A stretch of 64,000 bases of DNA. Origin: Leptospiraceae bacterium. GTDB lineage: Bacteria; Spirochaetota; Leptospiria; Leptospirales; Leptospiraceae. The notes beneath the pieces were generated by a model. That model was given only the letters and a program-made list of their open reading frames with translations, did no database searches and had not been told where the DNA came from. The DNA is taken from assembly GCA_015075105.1 (NCBI GenBank), contig JABTUZ010000001.1, positions 1,685,001 through 1,749,000 of the forward strand, in the 5' to 3' direction. Made by a program: the position numbers and the translations under genes. This document shows, piece after piece, positions 8,378 through 17,220 of the stretch (within the stretch, counting starts at the first letter, position 1; every line of letters begins with the position of its first letter).

Positions 8378-10241
8378 ACTTTTCGCCCTTGGTATCTCCC
8401 TGTTTAAATACAATTCCAAGAATTTTTCTCAACTCTTTTACATTTTCGGGAGTTTTTGGATCGTCTTCTCTCCCAAGTACCGCATACACGGTTTGTGGCT
8501 CGGTCTTTCCCTTCACTTTTATCGCAGGCATTTTTTCTACTTTGAAAATTCCTTCAGTTTCCTTATACGAATTTTCGCTAATTAAAATATCCGTACCAAA
8601 AGCCTTGCTTGCAGATTCCACTCTTGAGGCAAGATTCACTGCATCACCAATTACGGTATATTCTAATTTTTCTTGAGAGCCTATTTGACCGGAGATCACA
8701 TAGCCGGTATTGATTCCACAACCGATATGAATGATTGGTTTTTTAGCACTCCCTCTACCCTTATTGAACTGGAGGAGTAGCTTTCTCATTTTTAACGCAG
8801 TGTTGATTGCATTCTCGGTATTGTTTCCATAAGTTTTTAGCCCACCCCACACAGCCATAATAGAGTCTCCGATAAATTTATCGACTACCCCATGGTATTC
8901 ATTTACACAAGCAACCATTTCAGACAGATATTGATTTAAAAACTCTACTACTTCTTCCGGTTCTAATTTTTCTGAGATTGCCGTGAAACCCCTTATATCA
9001 CTAAAAAATATTGCACAATATTTTTTCTCTCCACCCAATTTCAACTCACCTTTTAAAGCAAGCTCTGCCATCTCTTTATTTACAAATTTACCGAAAGCAT
9101 CTTTCATGTTTTCTCTTTCGAGTAATCCCTGACTCATGTGAATTACAGAATTTGTAAGTAATCCAATCTCATCGCTACTCTTTGGTCTTATATTTAAAAT
9201 GAATTGACCTTTCTCTATTTTTTTAGTAGCACCTACTAACTCCAAAATTGGTTGGACTAAGGATCTAGAATAAAAAAATACTCCTATCACAGACAGACAA
9301 ACTACGATAACCATTAAATAAATATTTCTTCTGCGAATATTATAGACCTCTTCAAAAGCCTTGTCCTCTGAAACAGTAGAGATAATTCCTGCTTGCACAT
9401 TGCTCAATTTTTTAAATGAGCCTAAATAGTAAGAGTCACCGTATTTATACCTTGTCTGACCGTTGTCCAGTGGACTCAAAAGCATTACTTTGAAAATAGG
9501 TAAATCAGAAAACTTGGTTCCGGAAAGAAGTACATTTTTATCATGGTGGACAACCACTGCACCTTCAGAATTCACCATAAAAATTTCAGTCAAACCTGAA
9601 GTCTGAAATACATTTTGAATGTGATCCATTTTTAATACCACTATGATAATTTCATCAGAATTCTCATCACGAGAAAAAGATATTCCTATTAACGGTGTGC
9701 TTAACCCCTCGCTAAGATTTTGAACCATCATCGTTCCATGGGTTGACTTAGAAAAAAATTTCGCATTTTTTTGAATTGCGCGATCTAAACCGGAAGAGTC
9801 CAATCCAGAATCTCCAAGATATTTATAATTATAATTTATATTTATAGGCTCTAATCCGGTATCTTCCCTAGAGTAAACTCCTATGAGCAAAAAATCTTTC
9901 TCGGTTTCAAAAAAAGTATTTCTCTCGTAACTATTTCTTTTTCCCTTCATAGAGCTTATAAAAATTTTTGCATCGTTGGCTAAATTTTTTAAGTCGGAAC
10001 TGACTTTCAGAGTAATAACTTCTGTAATCTTAATATTATTTTCTTTGATTCTAAGCTCAGAATCTGTTTTAAAGAAATAAGTCGCAACTGAAATAATCCC
10101 AATTAAAGCACAAGCCATGATTGTAGAGATAACAAGCATCATCTTCCATCGAATAGTCCATTTTGAAATATGAAAATCCTTTGACTCCGAAGTTACAGAC
10201 TCCGAATTACTGTGGGCATTTTTTGCCTTTTTATATCTCAT
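8364..10241 (-). CDS. Membrane class III adenylate/guanylate cyclase with sensor domain
   Basis: The start is the ATG behind TTGGAGAG; a TTG 24 bases earlier has no such signal. The 625-residue protein has a transmembrane helix at about 33-57, a periplasmic Cache-like sensor region (about 60-300), a second helix (305-325), a HAMP linker (QPILELVGATKKIEKGQF onward) and a C-terminal class III cyclase domain. Both metal-binding aspartates are present (FFSDIRGFT, Asp415; GDSIMAVWG, Asp459), and the transition-state segment EYTVIGDAVNLASRVE is intact, so it should be active. It makes cAMP or cGMP in response to an external signal. Substrate preference cannot be decided by eye. Confidence 0.93.
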   Translation of the reverse strand: MRYKKAKNAHSNSESVTSESKDFHISKWTIRWKMMLVISTIMACALIGIISVATYFFKTDSELRIKENNIKITEVITLKVSSDLKNLANDAKIFISSMKGKRNSYERNTFFETEKDFLLIGVYSREDTGLEPININYNYKYLGDSGLDSSGLDRAIQKNAKFFSKSTHGTMMVQNLSEGLSTPLIGISFSRDENSDEIIIVVLKMDHIQNVFQTSGLTEIFMVNSEGAVVVHHDKNVLLSGTKFSDLPIFKVMLLSPLDNGQTRYKYGDSYYLGSFKKLSNVQAGIISTVSEDKAFEEVYNIRRRNIYLMVIVVCLSVIGVFFYSRSLVQPILELVGATKKIEKGQFILNIRPKSSDEIGLLTNSVIHMSQGLLERENMKDAFGKFVNKEMAELALKGELKLGGEKKYCAIFFSDIRGFTAISEKLEPEEVVEFLNQYLSEMVACVNEYHGVVDKFIGDSIMAVWGGLKTYGNNTENAINTALKMRKLLLQFNKGRGSAKKPIIHIGCGINTGYVISGQIGSQEKLEYTVIGDAVNLASRVESASKAFGTDILISENSYKETEGIFKVEKMPAIKVKGKTEPQTVYAVLGREDDPKTPENVKELRKILGIVFKQGDTKGEKYAIV

Positions 10242-10292
10242 TATAACTCTCCAAATTCTAAACAAATATAAATACGACGATTATCCACTTTT

Positions 10293-11249
10293 TTAAACCG
10301 ACTGAATTATATCAGCAAACACCCCTGCAGTGTTCAAGTGAATTTGAATCGTGTCCGAAAAATCTTTCGCATACCCTCCGGCTAATAGAACTACAACCGG
10401 ACATTTTACTTTTTCTGCAAATTTCTTCACAAGAGCATCTCTTTGAATCAACCCTGATATAGTGATATTCAAACTACCAAGGGTATCGTTCTCATAAGGA
10501 TCAGCACCGGCAAGATAGTATATTAAGTCCGGTTTGAAAGTAGAGCCAATCTTTTTTAATCCTTTTTCCAATTGTTTTAAATAGATCGCATCCCCACAAC
10601 CTTCATCTAAAGAAATATCGAGAGTGGAATTTTCTTTTTTAGGGTAGAGATTCCCTTGGTGCATAGAGAATGTAAAAACTGTATGGTCTCCTTCAAAAAT
10701 ATAAGAGTTTCCATTTCCCTGGTGCAAATCCAAATCAATAAGCAAAACTTTCTTCTGTGGAAATTTTCTCTGAAAATACCTTGTTCCGATTGCAGCGTCA
10801 TTCAAATAGCAAAACCCTTCTGCGTGCTCAGGAAAAGAATGGTGAAACCCACCTCCTACGTGAAAAACAAATTTATGAGTTTGGGTAAGCTCAGTGGCAA
10901 GAATTGTCCCCCCACAGGCGAGCACAAAGCTATTTACAATCTCTGAGGTAAGAGGAAGCTCTGAATAAGAAGTAGAATGATTTCTGTTCAATTCAAAAAG
11001 GTTCTTTAAATACTCCTCTGTATGAACCAATCTCAAATCACTTACTTCGGCTTTTTCGGGGTGGTGAACCTGAAACTTAGAAAAAGACCCGTCTTTTTCG
11101 ATTCTCTCCATAATTTTAGAGAATTTTGTCGCCGGAAATACGTGTGCACCAAGGTCTAAATCGTATTTTGGGTGATAAACAATGCAAAAGTTTTCAGAAT
11201 CCTCAGAGGGCTTATTTTTTCCTCTCTTTAAAATATCAAAAATATTCAC
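10293..11249 (-). CDS. Histone deacetylase family hydrolase
   Basis: This 318-residue protein belongs to the arginase/HDAC-fold zinc deacetylases (AcuC and acetylpolyamine amidohydrolase relatives). Visible are the active-site histidine pair (VGGGFHHSFPEHAEGFCYLND, His136/137), the zinc ligands in IDLDLHQGNG (Asp174 and His176) and GADPYEND (Asp250), and the C-terminal GGY. It probably removes acetyl groups from a protein lysine or a polyamine in the cytoplasm. The start is a GTG without a clear ribosome binding site; the first HDAC-like residues begin about 20 codons in. It reads away from pyruvate kinase, with a 65-base shared upstream region. Confidence 0.88.
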   Translation of the reverse strand: MNIFDILKRGKNKPSEDSENFCIVYHPKYDLDLGAHVFPATKFSKIMERIEKDGSFSKFQVHHPEKAEVSDLRLVHTEEYLKNLFELNRNHSTSYSELPLTSEIVNSFVLACGGTILATELTQTHKFVFHVGGGFHHSFPEHAEGFCYLNDAAIGTRYFQRKFPQKKVLLIDLDLHQGNGNSYIFEGDHTVFTFSMHQGNLYPKKENSTLDISLDEGCGDAIYLKQLEKGLKKIGSTFKPDLIYYLAGADPYENDTLGSLNITISGLIQRDALVKKFAEKVKCPVVVLLAGGYAKDFSDTIQIHLNTAGVFADIIQSV

Positions 11250-11314
11250 TTTTTTAAATTAAATTTTGCTGGAATACTTGCAAGTTTTTAATGCAAAAAA
11301 GATAATTTGAAATT

Positions 11315-12748
11315 ATGAAAAACTTTTACTCATCAAACAAAAGAACAAAAATTGTCTGCACAATCGGACCTGCCTCTTCAGACGAAAAAACCATCATGGA
11401 GTTGTTGAATGCAGGAATGGATGTCGCCAGAATGAATTTCAGCCACTCTACCCATGAAAGCCATAAGAAGACCTTCGAGCTTCTAAGGCTCTGCGAACAA
11501 AAATCGGGAAGACCCTTAGGGATTCTTGCCGATTTACAAGGACCGAAAATCAGAACCGGTAAAATTTCAACCGGTCCAATTGAACTAAAGGTAGGAGACC
11601 AAATTTTCATAAACAACGATCCAAATTTTCCGGGGACGAAAGAAGAAATCGGGTGCACCTACCAGAAAATTATAGAAGATTTAGAAATAGACAATAAGGT
11701 TTTGATAGACGACGGAAAATTAGTCCTAACAGTAAAATCAAAAACTTCAGAGCGCGCAGCTTTAGAAGTTTTAGTCGGAGGAACACTAAAAGACAATAAG
11801 GGAATCAATTTGCCTGGAACCCCTGTGACCGCCTCGGCACTTTCCGAAAAAGATATGGAAGACTTAAAATTTGCTCTATCTCTTGGGGTTGATTATATTG
11901 CTCTTAGTTTTGTTCGACGTGCGTCCGACTTGGAACTTGCCCGGGAATACATGAAAGGAACATTCACCGGACTTATTGCAAAAATTGAAAGACCAGAGGC
12001 AATTCGCAACATTGAGGAAATTATCAATGCGTCAGACGGAATCATGATCGCAAGAGGTGATATGGGGGTAGAGTTAGAAACAGAGCAAGTCCCTCTAATT
12101 CAAAAAGACCTCATCCACAAAATGAATACAATTGGAAAACCTGTAATCACCGCAACTCAGATGTTGGAGTCTATGATAGACAATCCAAGACCTACCCGAG
12201 CTGAGGCGAGTGATGTAGCGAATGCGGTTTTAGATGGAACGGATGCGGTCATGTTATCTGCCGAATCTGCAAGTGGTAAGTACCCAGTAGAATCCGTGAA
12301 GATCATGAATAAGATTATCCATGAAGCAGAAAAAATCTATACTACTTACTCAATCAGACGAAAAGACATTAGAACAAAAGAAGAAATAGAAAGAACTGCA
12401 CTTGGTACTGCAACCGTAAAAATCGCAGAGTCGATTAATGCACAAGCGATCATCAATTTTACACGAAGTGGCTACTCTGCAAGGCTTGCTTCTGAATTTC
12501 GCCCGATTGTTCCAATCTATTCTTTTACCCCATTTTTAATGACTGCAAGAAAAATGAATCTATACCGGGGAGTCTATTCTTTCGTCATGCCCCTCATGGA
12601 TAAGTTTCACGATATGATAGGCTACATGAGTCAAACCCTGAAAAGTGAGAATTTGGTAAAGGAAACCGATACAGTAGTGATTTTAGCGGGTGCTCCGGGA
12701 GGAGATGCGTACACTGTTGATTTTATCCAAGTTTATAAGATCAAATAA
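11315..12748 (+). CDS. pyk: Pyruvate kinase
   Basis: Pyruvate kinase converts phosphoenolpyruvate and ADP to pyruvate and ATP, the last step of glycolysis. The 477-residue protein shows TKIVCTIGPAS at the N-terminus, the substrate segment MNFSHST, the catalytic lysine and acidic metal ligand in IAKIERPEAIRNIEEI, ARGDMGVE, and the K+/ADP region DAVMLSAESASGKYP. The length is normal for the short bacterial form, without a PEP-utiliser extension. The 3' end overlaps the convergent mscS-like gene by eight bases, so there is no room for a separate terminator. Confidence 0.98.
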   Translation: MKNFYSSNKRTKIVCTIGPASSDEKTIMELLNAGMDVARMNFSHSTHESHKKTFELLRLCEQKSGRPLGILADLQGPKIRTGKISTGPIELKVGDQIFINNDPNFPGTKEEIGCTYQKIIEDLEIDNKVLIDDGKLVLTVKSKTSERAALEVLVGGTLKDNKGINLPGTPVTASALSEKDMEDLKFALSLGVDYIALSFVRRASDLELAREYMKGTFTGLIAKIERPEAIRNIEEIINASDGIMIARGDMGVELETEQVPLIQKDLIHKMNTIGKPVITATQMLESMIDNPRPTRAEASDVANAVLDGTDAVMLSAESASGKYPVESVKIMNKIIHEAEKIYTTYSIRRKDIRTKEEIERTALGTATVKIAESINAQAIINFTRSGYSARLASEFRPIVPIYSFTPFLMTARKMNLYRGVYSFVMPLMDKFHDMIGYMSQTLKSENLVKETDTVVILAGAPGGDAYTVDFIQVYKIK

Positions 12749-13625
12749 TTTGGATATCTTCGTGGTCTTTAAAAGAAATTAAAACTTCCTTTGATACCGC
12801 AGATCTCTTCCATCTCTTTTCTCGAATAGGAGTCAAATACCTAAGTGAGAGCAAAATTTCTCCTTCTTCAATCGTGGTGTATACGATGGGTGTAGTTTTG
12901 CCGAGTCGTACTAAATAATTCTTAGACAACTCTCTTGTTTTCTCTTCTAATAGCCTGTGATCCAATACAAATTCATTTCTCAAAATTTTATTGCATAGTT
13001 CTTCTGCTTTTTGCCAGTTGGAATCAATACTTAAATGGATTCTCATTTCATCCCAGACAAAATCCATTTTTTGCGATACTACAATTACTTTTTGAAGTAC
13101 GGCTGAATGATTTGGAAAATGAATCAACCTGTTAGAAGATTGATCCGAGTCGTATTCCCTATTCAATTCAATTAGTGTAAACCTCATCATCCCGATATTG
13201 ATCACATCTCCCCTAAACCCATCTACTTCAATCCTATCCCCAACTTCAAATCCATTGGATCCGTGGATCATAACCCACCCTACTAAGTTAAGGGTAACTT
13301 CTTTCATAGATACAATAAAACCAACGCTTGTTAAACCAAGAAGAGTGGGAAGATATTCTATTCTGGAAAAGAAAACCGGAAACAAAATAATTATCGACAT
13401 GATTACAAATGTAATACGACCGATCCTTCTTCTATTGTACATATCCGCAGTTTCTACTGTAGGCTTGATTCGATCTAAAATAAATATAACTAATTTTACT
13501 CCAAGGTACACCAAGATAATAGAATATACATAAAGTAAAATCTCTTCCGCAAAATCCCTGTTTTTATTGGATATGAGATAAAACGGATTGAATATGGAAT
13601 AATCTTCTAACTTCATTGGTATCAC
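12741..13625 (-). CDS. MscS-family mechanosensitive channel
   Basis: The 294-residue protein has three N-terminal hydrophobic helices (about 27-50, 70-90 and 92-110). The third leads into the conserved MscS core (GLTSVGFIVSMKEVTLNLVGWVMI, split here for reading: pore helix then GFEVGDRIEVDGFRGDVINIGMMRFTLIE). The C-terminal part is the cytoplasmic beta/alpha-beta region. It should release solutes on osmotic downshock. Two starts are possible: GTG overlapping the aroB stop (GTGA), or ATG nine bases further in. The overlap style of the region favours GTG. Confidence 0.88.
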   Translation of the reverse strand: MIPMKLEDYSIFNPFYLISNKNRDFAEEILLYVYSIILVYLGVKLVIFILDRIKPTVETADMYNRRRIGRITFVIMSIIILFPVFFSRIEYLPTLLGLTSVGFIVSMKEVTLNLVGWVMIHGSNGFEVGDRIEVDGFRGDVINIGMMRFTLIELNREYDSDQSSNRLIHFPNHSAVLQKVIVVSQKMDFVWDEMRIHLSIDSNWQKAEELCNKILRNEFVLDHRLLEEKTRELSKNYLVRLGKTTPIVYTTIEEGEILLSLRYLTPIREKRWKRSAVSKEVLISFKDHEDIQII

Positions 13626-14710
13626 GCTACTATTGAATTTTGTATTTTCAGTGTATTGAAAATTTCTTCTTTGGAAACAGAAACACCAAATTCAGGCTCA
13701 CCAAAATTTTTCAATAAAACAAATTTTATAGTGTCTCCCTCATTTTTTTTATCGTGTTTTATATGCGATACAATTAGAGAAGGTTTTAGACTGTGGTTGA
13801 GAGGCAATTCATAGTTTTTTAAAATTGTAATTGACCTATTTAAGGATTTTTCAGAAAACCCCAATCTATTTTTAGACAAAATCAAGCAAGTCACAAGCCC
13901 GATAGAAACAGCCTCTCCGTGAGAATATTTTCTATAATTCGTCGCTGACTCAATCGCATGAGCTGTACTGTGACCCAAATTCAAAATAGCTCGAAGTCCG
14001 GTTTCCTTTTCATCAATGGACACTATCTTGGTTTTAAACTTAACAGAATCTTCAATACATTTTCTTACAACCGGAGATAGTGCATGAATATCTTTACGAG
14101 AATGATTTTCTATAAAATTCAAAAAATCTCCTCCTTCTAAAAAAGAATGCTTTACGATCTCTGCCAGTCCACAGTTCCATTCTTTTTTCTTGAGAGTGTT
14201 CAATGTATAAATCGGAAGAAATACAAAAGAAGGTTGATAAAATGCTCCAACCATATTTTTTCCGTAATCTACATTCACTGCTACTTTTCCACCTACAGAC
14301 GAGTCAACCGATGCAAGTAGAGTCGTAGGGATTTGCGCATAACGCACCCCCCTTAGAAAAGTAGCGGCGACAAACCCGACGAAATCTCCGACTACTCCCC
14401 CACCAAAAGCTAGAAAAAAAGATTTCCTGTCGGCTCCTTTTAAAATTAGTTTTTGATAAACACTTTTTAGATTGTCTATATGTTTATTTTTTTCAGAGCC
14501 TCCTATAAGAATACATTCAGGGTTGAATTTTTTCAACTCTTTGAAAATATCTTTTAAATATAGGTCTGCGATTTTTTTTTCGGTCAAGATAAATAGTTTA
14601 GAAATCTTTTCAAACCGACTCAACTCTTCGCTAAGCCCCAAAAAATTTTCTGCAATAATTACAGGGTAATTTGTAGAACCAAAACGGACTTGCTCTTTAG
14701 AAAAAATCAT
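13622..14710 (-). CDS. aroB: 3-dehydroquinate synthase
   Basis: AroB closes the ring of DAHP to 3-dehydroquinate, step two of the shikimate pathway, using NAD and a divalent metal. The NAD-binding stretch (LAFGGGVVGDFVGFVAATFLRG, shown here in part as GGGVVGDF), the PTTLLASVDSSVGGKV substrate segment, and metal-binding histidines in LGHSTAHAIE and SHGEAVSIG are all present. The length of 362 residues is typical. The start ATG lies four bases after the nudix stop. aroA is about 8 kb upstream on the same strand. Confidence 0.97.
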   Translation of the reverse strand: MIFSKEQVRFGSTNYPVIIAENFLGLSEELSRFEKISKLFILTEKKIADLYLKDIFKELKKFNPECILIGGSEKNKHIDNLKSVYQKLILKGADRKSFFLAFGGGVVGDFVGFVAATFLRGVRYAQIPTTLLASVDSSVGGKVAVNVDYGKNMVGAFYQPSFVFLPIYTLNTLKKKEWNCGLAEIVKHSFLEGGDFLNFIENHSRKDIHALSPVVRKCIEDSVKFKTKIVSIDEKETGLRAILNLGHSTAHAIESATNYRKYSHGEAVSIGLVTCLILSKNRLGFSEKSLNRSITILKNYELPLNHSLKPSLIVSHIKHDKKNEGDTIKFVLLKNFGEPEFGVSVSKEEIFNTLKIQNSIVA

Positions 14711-14714
14711 CGAA

Positions 14715-15164
14715 TTAAATCCATTTACTTTCTATAGAAACAGATTTTGAAAACTTTCCTTTTAAAAGGTAATTTTTTATATCAGGACGAATTTCTATAT
14801 CTTTCATGTCTTTCTTGGAAAAATATTTAAACTCTAAAATACTCTTCTCTTTTAAATTCAAAATAGGATAATTATTTGCGACATCTACCTTATACACAAG
14901 TTGAATGATATGCCTTTCTCCTTTCGGTCCTATGCTTTCATTCAATAACAAAAATTCTGCTTTTTTTATTATAAGCCCGAGTTCTTCTTTCAATTCTCTT
15001 TTTAAAGCACCCAAAGCACTCTCCCCTTTTTCGATTCCTCCACCGGGCAAGAGCCAATAACTGTGGTTTTTTTTACTTTGACGAATAAATAAAATTTCTT
15101 TTCTATAATTCGTCACAATTCCTGCGACCCTGATTCGGATTTTTCTGTTTCTAAAAATATTCAT
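14715..15164 (-). CDS. Nudix hydrolase
   Basis: The 149-residue protein contains a complete Nudix box: GGIEKGES, then ALGALKRELKEELGL with the catalytic REx2EE core, at about residues 42-65. Such enzymes hydrolyse nucleoside diphosphates linked to another group. The substrate cannot be deduced; it could be an oxidised nucleotide or an mRNA cap-like end. The ATG directly abuts the rnc stop (TGAATG), so the two are translated together. Confidence 0.88.
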   Translation of the reverse strand: MNIFRNRKIRIRVAGIVTNYRKEILFIRQSKKNHSYWLLPGGGIEKGESALGALKRELKEELGLIIKKAEFLLLNESIGPKGERHIIQLVYKVDVANNYPILNLKEKSILEFKYFSKKDMKDIEIRPDIKNYLLKGKFSKSVSIESKWI

Positions 15165-15848
15165 TCAGTGAATTAATTTTAACTGTTTCAATACATTTTT
15201 TGCGGCATTCTGCTCAGCTTTTCTTTTATTCTTTCCTATTCCTTCAGAAGACACAACCCCCTTAATGGATACATGAATTCTAAATTCTTTGTCGTGATCC
15301 GGGCCGGTTTCCGAAACAAGCTCATAGGACGGAACAAACCTGTATTTTTTTTGGCAATATTCCTGTAAAATAGTCTTATAGTCTTTAATCGCTTCAATTT
15401 TTTCTAAATTGTCAACTAAATCTTTAATATGGTTCAATATAAATTTTTTTGAAGTGTTTAACCCCTGATCCAAATAAATCGCCCCGAGTAGAGCCTCTAC
15501 AAGGTTAGCTTGATTACTCGCCCTTGAGCCTCCACCACTCTCTTTTTCTCCTTTTCCGAGTAGTAAATAATCGGACAAAGAAAGTTTATCAGAAATTTTA
15601 GTGAGAGCACCCTCAGATACGACCCTTCCCTTGATTTTAGCAAGTTTTCCTTCCGGGTAATTTTCAAATCGCTTATACAGATATTCGTTTGTGATTAATC
15701 CAAGTACAGAGTCACCAAGGTATTCCAACCTTTCGTTGTCAGGCCAGAGCTTTCCGGTTTCGTTTGAATAGGAACTATGGGTGAATGCTCGATTGAGTAA
15801 AAATATATCTTTGAATTTGATTCCTAACTGATTTGCTAAATTTTGCAA
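15165..15848 (-). CDS. rnc: Ribonuclease III
   Basis: RNase III cuts double-stranded RNA in rRNA and mRNA processing. The signature NERLEYLGDSVLGLI carries the catalytic acidic residues, and the second metal site is in VEALLGAIYLDQG. A C-terminal dsRNA-binding domain occupies about residues 155-225 (ending KAEQNAAKNVLKQL). The only usual start is a TTG. The frame stays open about 20 codons further upstream with coding-like sequence (FIIPEKRIEDLQN), so translation may begin at a non-standard codon such as ATT there. Confidence 0.96.
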   Translation of the reverse strand: MQNLANQLGIKFKDIFLLNRAFTHSSYSNETGKLWPDNERLEYLGDSVLGLITNEYLYKRFENYPEGKLAKIKGRVVSEGALTKISDKLSLSDYLLLGKGEKESGGGSRASNQANLVEALLGAIYLDQGLNTSKKFILNHIKDLVDNLEKIEAIKDYKTILQEYCQKKYRFVPSYELVSETGPDHDKEFRIHVSIKGVVSSEGIGKNKRKAEQNAAKNVLKQLKLIH

Positions 15849-15914
15849 ATCTTCAATTCTTTTTTCAGGAATGATGAATGTTTTTTGAAATTTGTTTTTC
15901 AGTTTCTTCTAATA

Positions 15915-15946
15915 CGCAAAAAAACGGGCTTTAAAAAAAACCCGCT
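15915..15946 (-). terminator. Terminator after acpP
   Basis: On the minus strand AAGCGGG, an A/T loop and GCCCG are followed by seven T, about 14 bases after the acpP stop. The stem is short (CGGG/CCCG plus flanking A/T pairs). It separates the strongly expressed acyl carrier protein from rnc, probably as a partial terminator. Confidence 0.65.
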
Positions 15947-15959
15947 TAAATTCTGAATC

Positions 15960-16193
15960 TTAAGACTTCAGCTTGTCGATAAACTTAGCTACGTCGCCCA
16001 CAGTTTGAATTTTCTCTGCATCTTCGTCAGAAATTTCGATACCGAATTCTTCTTCCAATGCCATAACCAATTCAACTGTATCCAGTGAATCTGCTCCGAG
16101 ATCATCGATGAAATGAGCTTCAGGAGTTACTTCAGATTCATCAACGCCGAGTTGCTCAACGATGATTGCTTTAATTTTTTCCATATCTGCCAT
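15960..16193 (-). CDS. acpP: Acyl carrier protein
   Basis: ACP carries growing acyl chains on a phosphopantetheine arm during fatty acid synthesis. The 77-residue acidic protein has the attachment motif [18 protein letters not shown] with the modified serine in DSL (Ser36). The ribosome binding site GGAGGAAAATT is excellent. It lies in the plsX-fabG-acpP fatty-acid cluster, with a hairpin directly in front of the ribosome binding site. Confidence 0.98.
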   Translation of the reverse strand: MADMEKIKAIIVEQLGVDESEVTPEAHFIDDLGADSLDTVELVMALEEEFGIEISDEDAEKIQTVGDVAKFIDKLKS

Positions 16194-16206
16194 AATTTTC
16201 CTCCAA

Positions 16207-16221
16207 CCCGCTTTTTGCGGG
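16207..16221 (-). promoter_or_regulatory. Hairpin in the acpP leader next to the ribosome binding site
   Basis: A perfect 5-bp GC stem, CCCGC-AAAAA-GCGGG on the minus strand, ends three bases before GGAGG of acpP. There is no T tract, so it is not a terminator. It may stabilise the mRNA or affect access of ribosomes; the function is inferred from position only. Confidence 0.5.
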
Positions 16222-16371
16222 ACTAGTTGATAATGTAAACCACTTACTTCTTATTAAGAAATATAGAGGCCAGCAAGTATTCTCAGAAAGAATACCTCTG
16301 ATTTTTGAACGTCTAAAAACCAAAAAAATTTGGCAAGCCATAAACCACTTTTTTTTTCAGATTTCAAATTT

Positions 16372-17133
16372 TTATGCGCCGCCTATACCCGGCAAAAAGC
16401 CTCCACCATTTACGTCAAGTATATGACCTGTAATAAAAGAGGAAGAATCACTCGATAAAAAAGCTACCGCATTTGCAATATCTTCAGGAACTCCGGCTCT
16501 TTTCAAAGGAATCGCATTCACCATTCCATTTCTGATATTTTCAGGAATGGCAGCAGTCATTTCAGTTGCTATAAATCCCGGTGCAATTGCATTTACTCGA
16601 ATCCCACGAGACGCAAGCTCAAGTGCACAAGCCTTAGTAAATCCGATCACGCCCGCTTTAGACGCTGAGTAGTTTGTCTGTCCAATGTTTCCATTCTCTC
16701 CTGAAATAGAAGATAAATTCACAATCGCTCCACTTCTCTGCTTCAACATGTATTTAATAGCTGCGTGAGTGCAGTTAAATGTTCCTGTAAGATTGACAGA
16801 AATTACCGCATCCCATTGCTCTTTTTTCATTCTCATTAGCAATGTGTCTTTTGTGATCCCTGCATTGTTTACTAAGATATCCACTTTTCCGTATTCTTTC
16901 TGACAGGAGTCGATTAAATTTACAGCATCTTCTTCTTTGGAAACGTCGCACTTTACCCCAATAGCCTTGTAACCTAAACCTTTCAATTCAGTGACACACG
17001 AATTGATCGAATCTTCATTCAAATCTGCAATTACAAGATTTGCACCCAGTGAGCCGAGCTTTAAAGCAATTCCTTTTCCAATACCTCTCGCACCACCGGT
17101 AACAATAGCAGACTTATCTTTTAAATTTATCAT
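16372..17133 (-). CDS. fabG: 3-oxoacyl-[acyl carrier protein] reductase
   Basis: FabG reduces 3-oxoacyl-ACP with NADPH in each round of fatty acid elongation. The 253-residue short-chain dehydrogenase has TGGARGIGKG (cofactor loop), NNAG, the catalytic serine in NLSSISG, and YSASK with catalytic Tyr and Lys. It ends with the usual VNGGG tail plus a short extension. The ATG follows GAGGG closely. Placement between plsX and acpP supports the fatty acid role over other short-chain reductases. Confidence 0.96.
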   Translation of the reverse strand: MINLKDKSAIVTGGARGIGKGIALKLGSLGANLVIADLNEDSINSCVTELKGLGYKAIGVKCDVSKEEDAVNLIDSCQKEYGKVDILVNNAGITKDTLLMRMKKEQWDAVISVNLTGTFNCTHAAIKYMLKQRSGAIVNLSSISGENGNIGQTNYSASKAGVIGFTKACALELASRGIRVNAIAPGFIATEMTAAIPENIRNGMVNAIPLKRAGVPEDIANAVAFLSSDSSSFITGHILDVNGGGFLPGIGGA

Positions 17134-17220
17134 TTTCCCTCTTACAATTTTTAAAATTAACCGGATCCAGAATATTATTATTAAAATAATTCTAAAACCG
17201 GATAATTCAAAAAATACAAA

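Noticed and set aside
10242-10293. TTG start of the cyclase at 10265
   Set aside because: The ATG at 10241 has a good GGAGAG site; the TTG has none.
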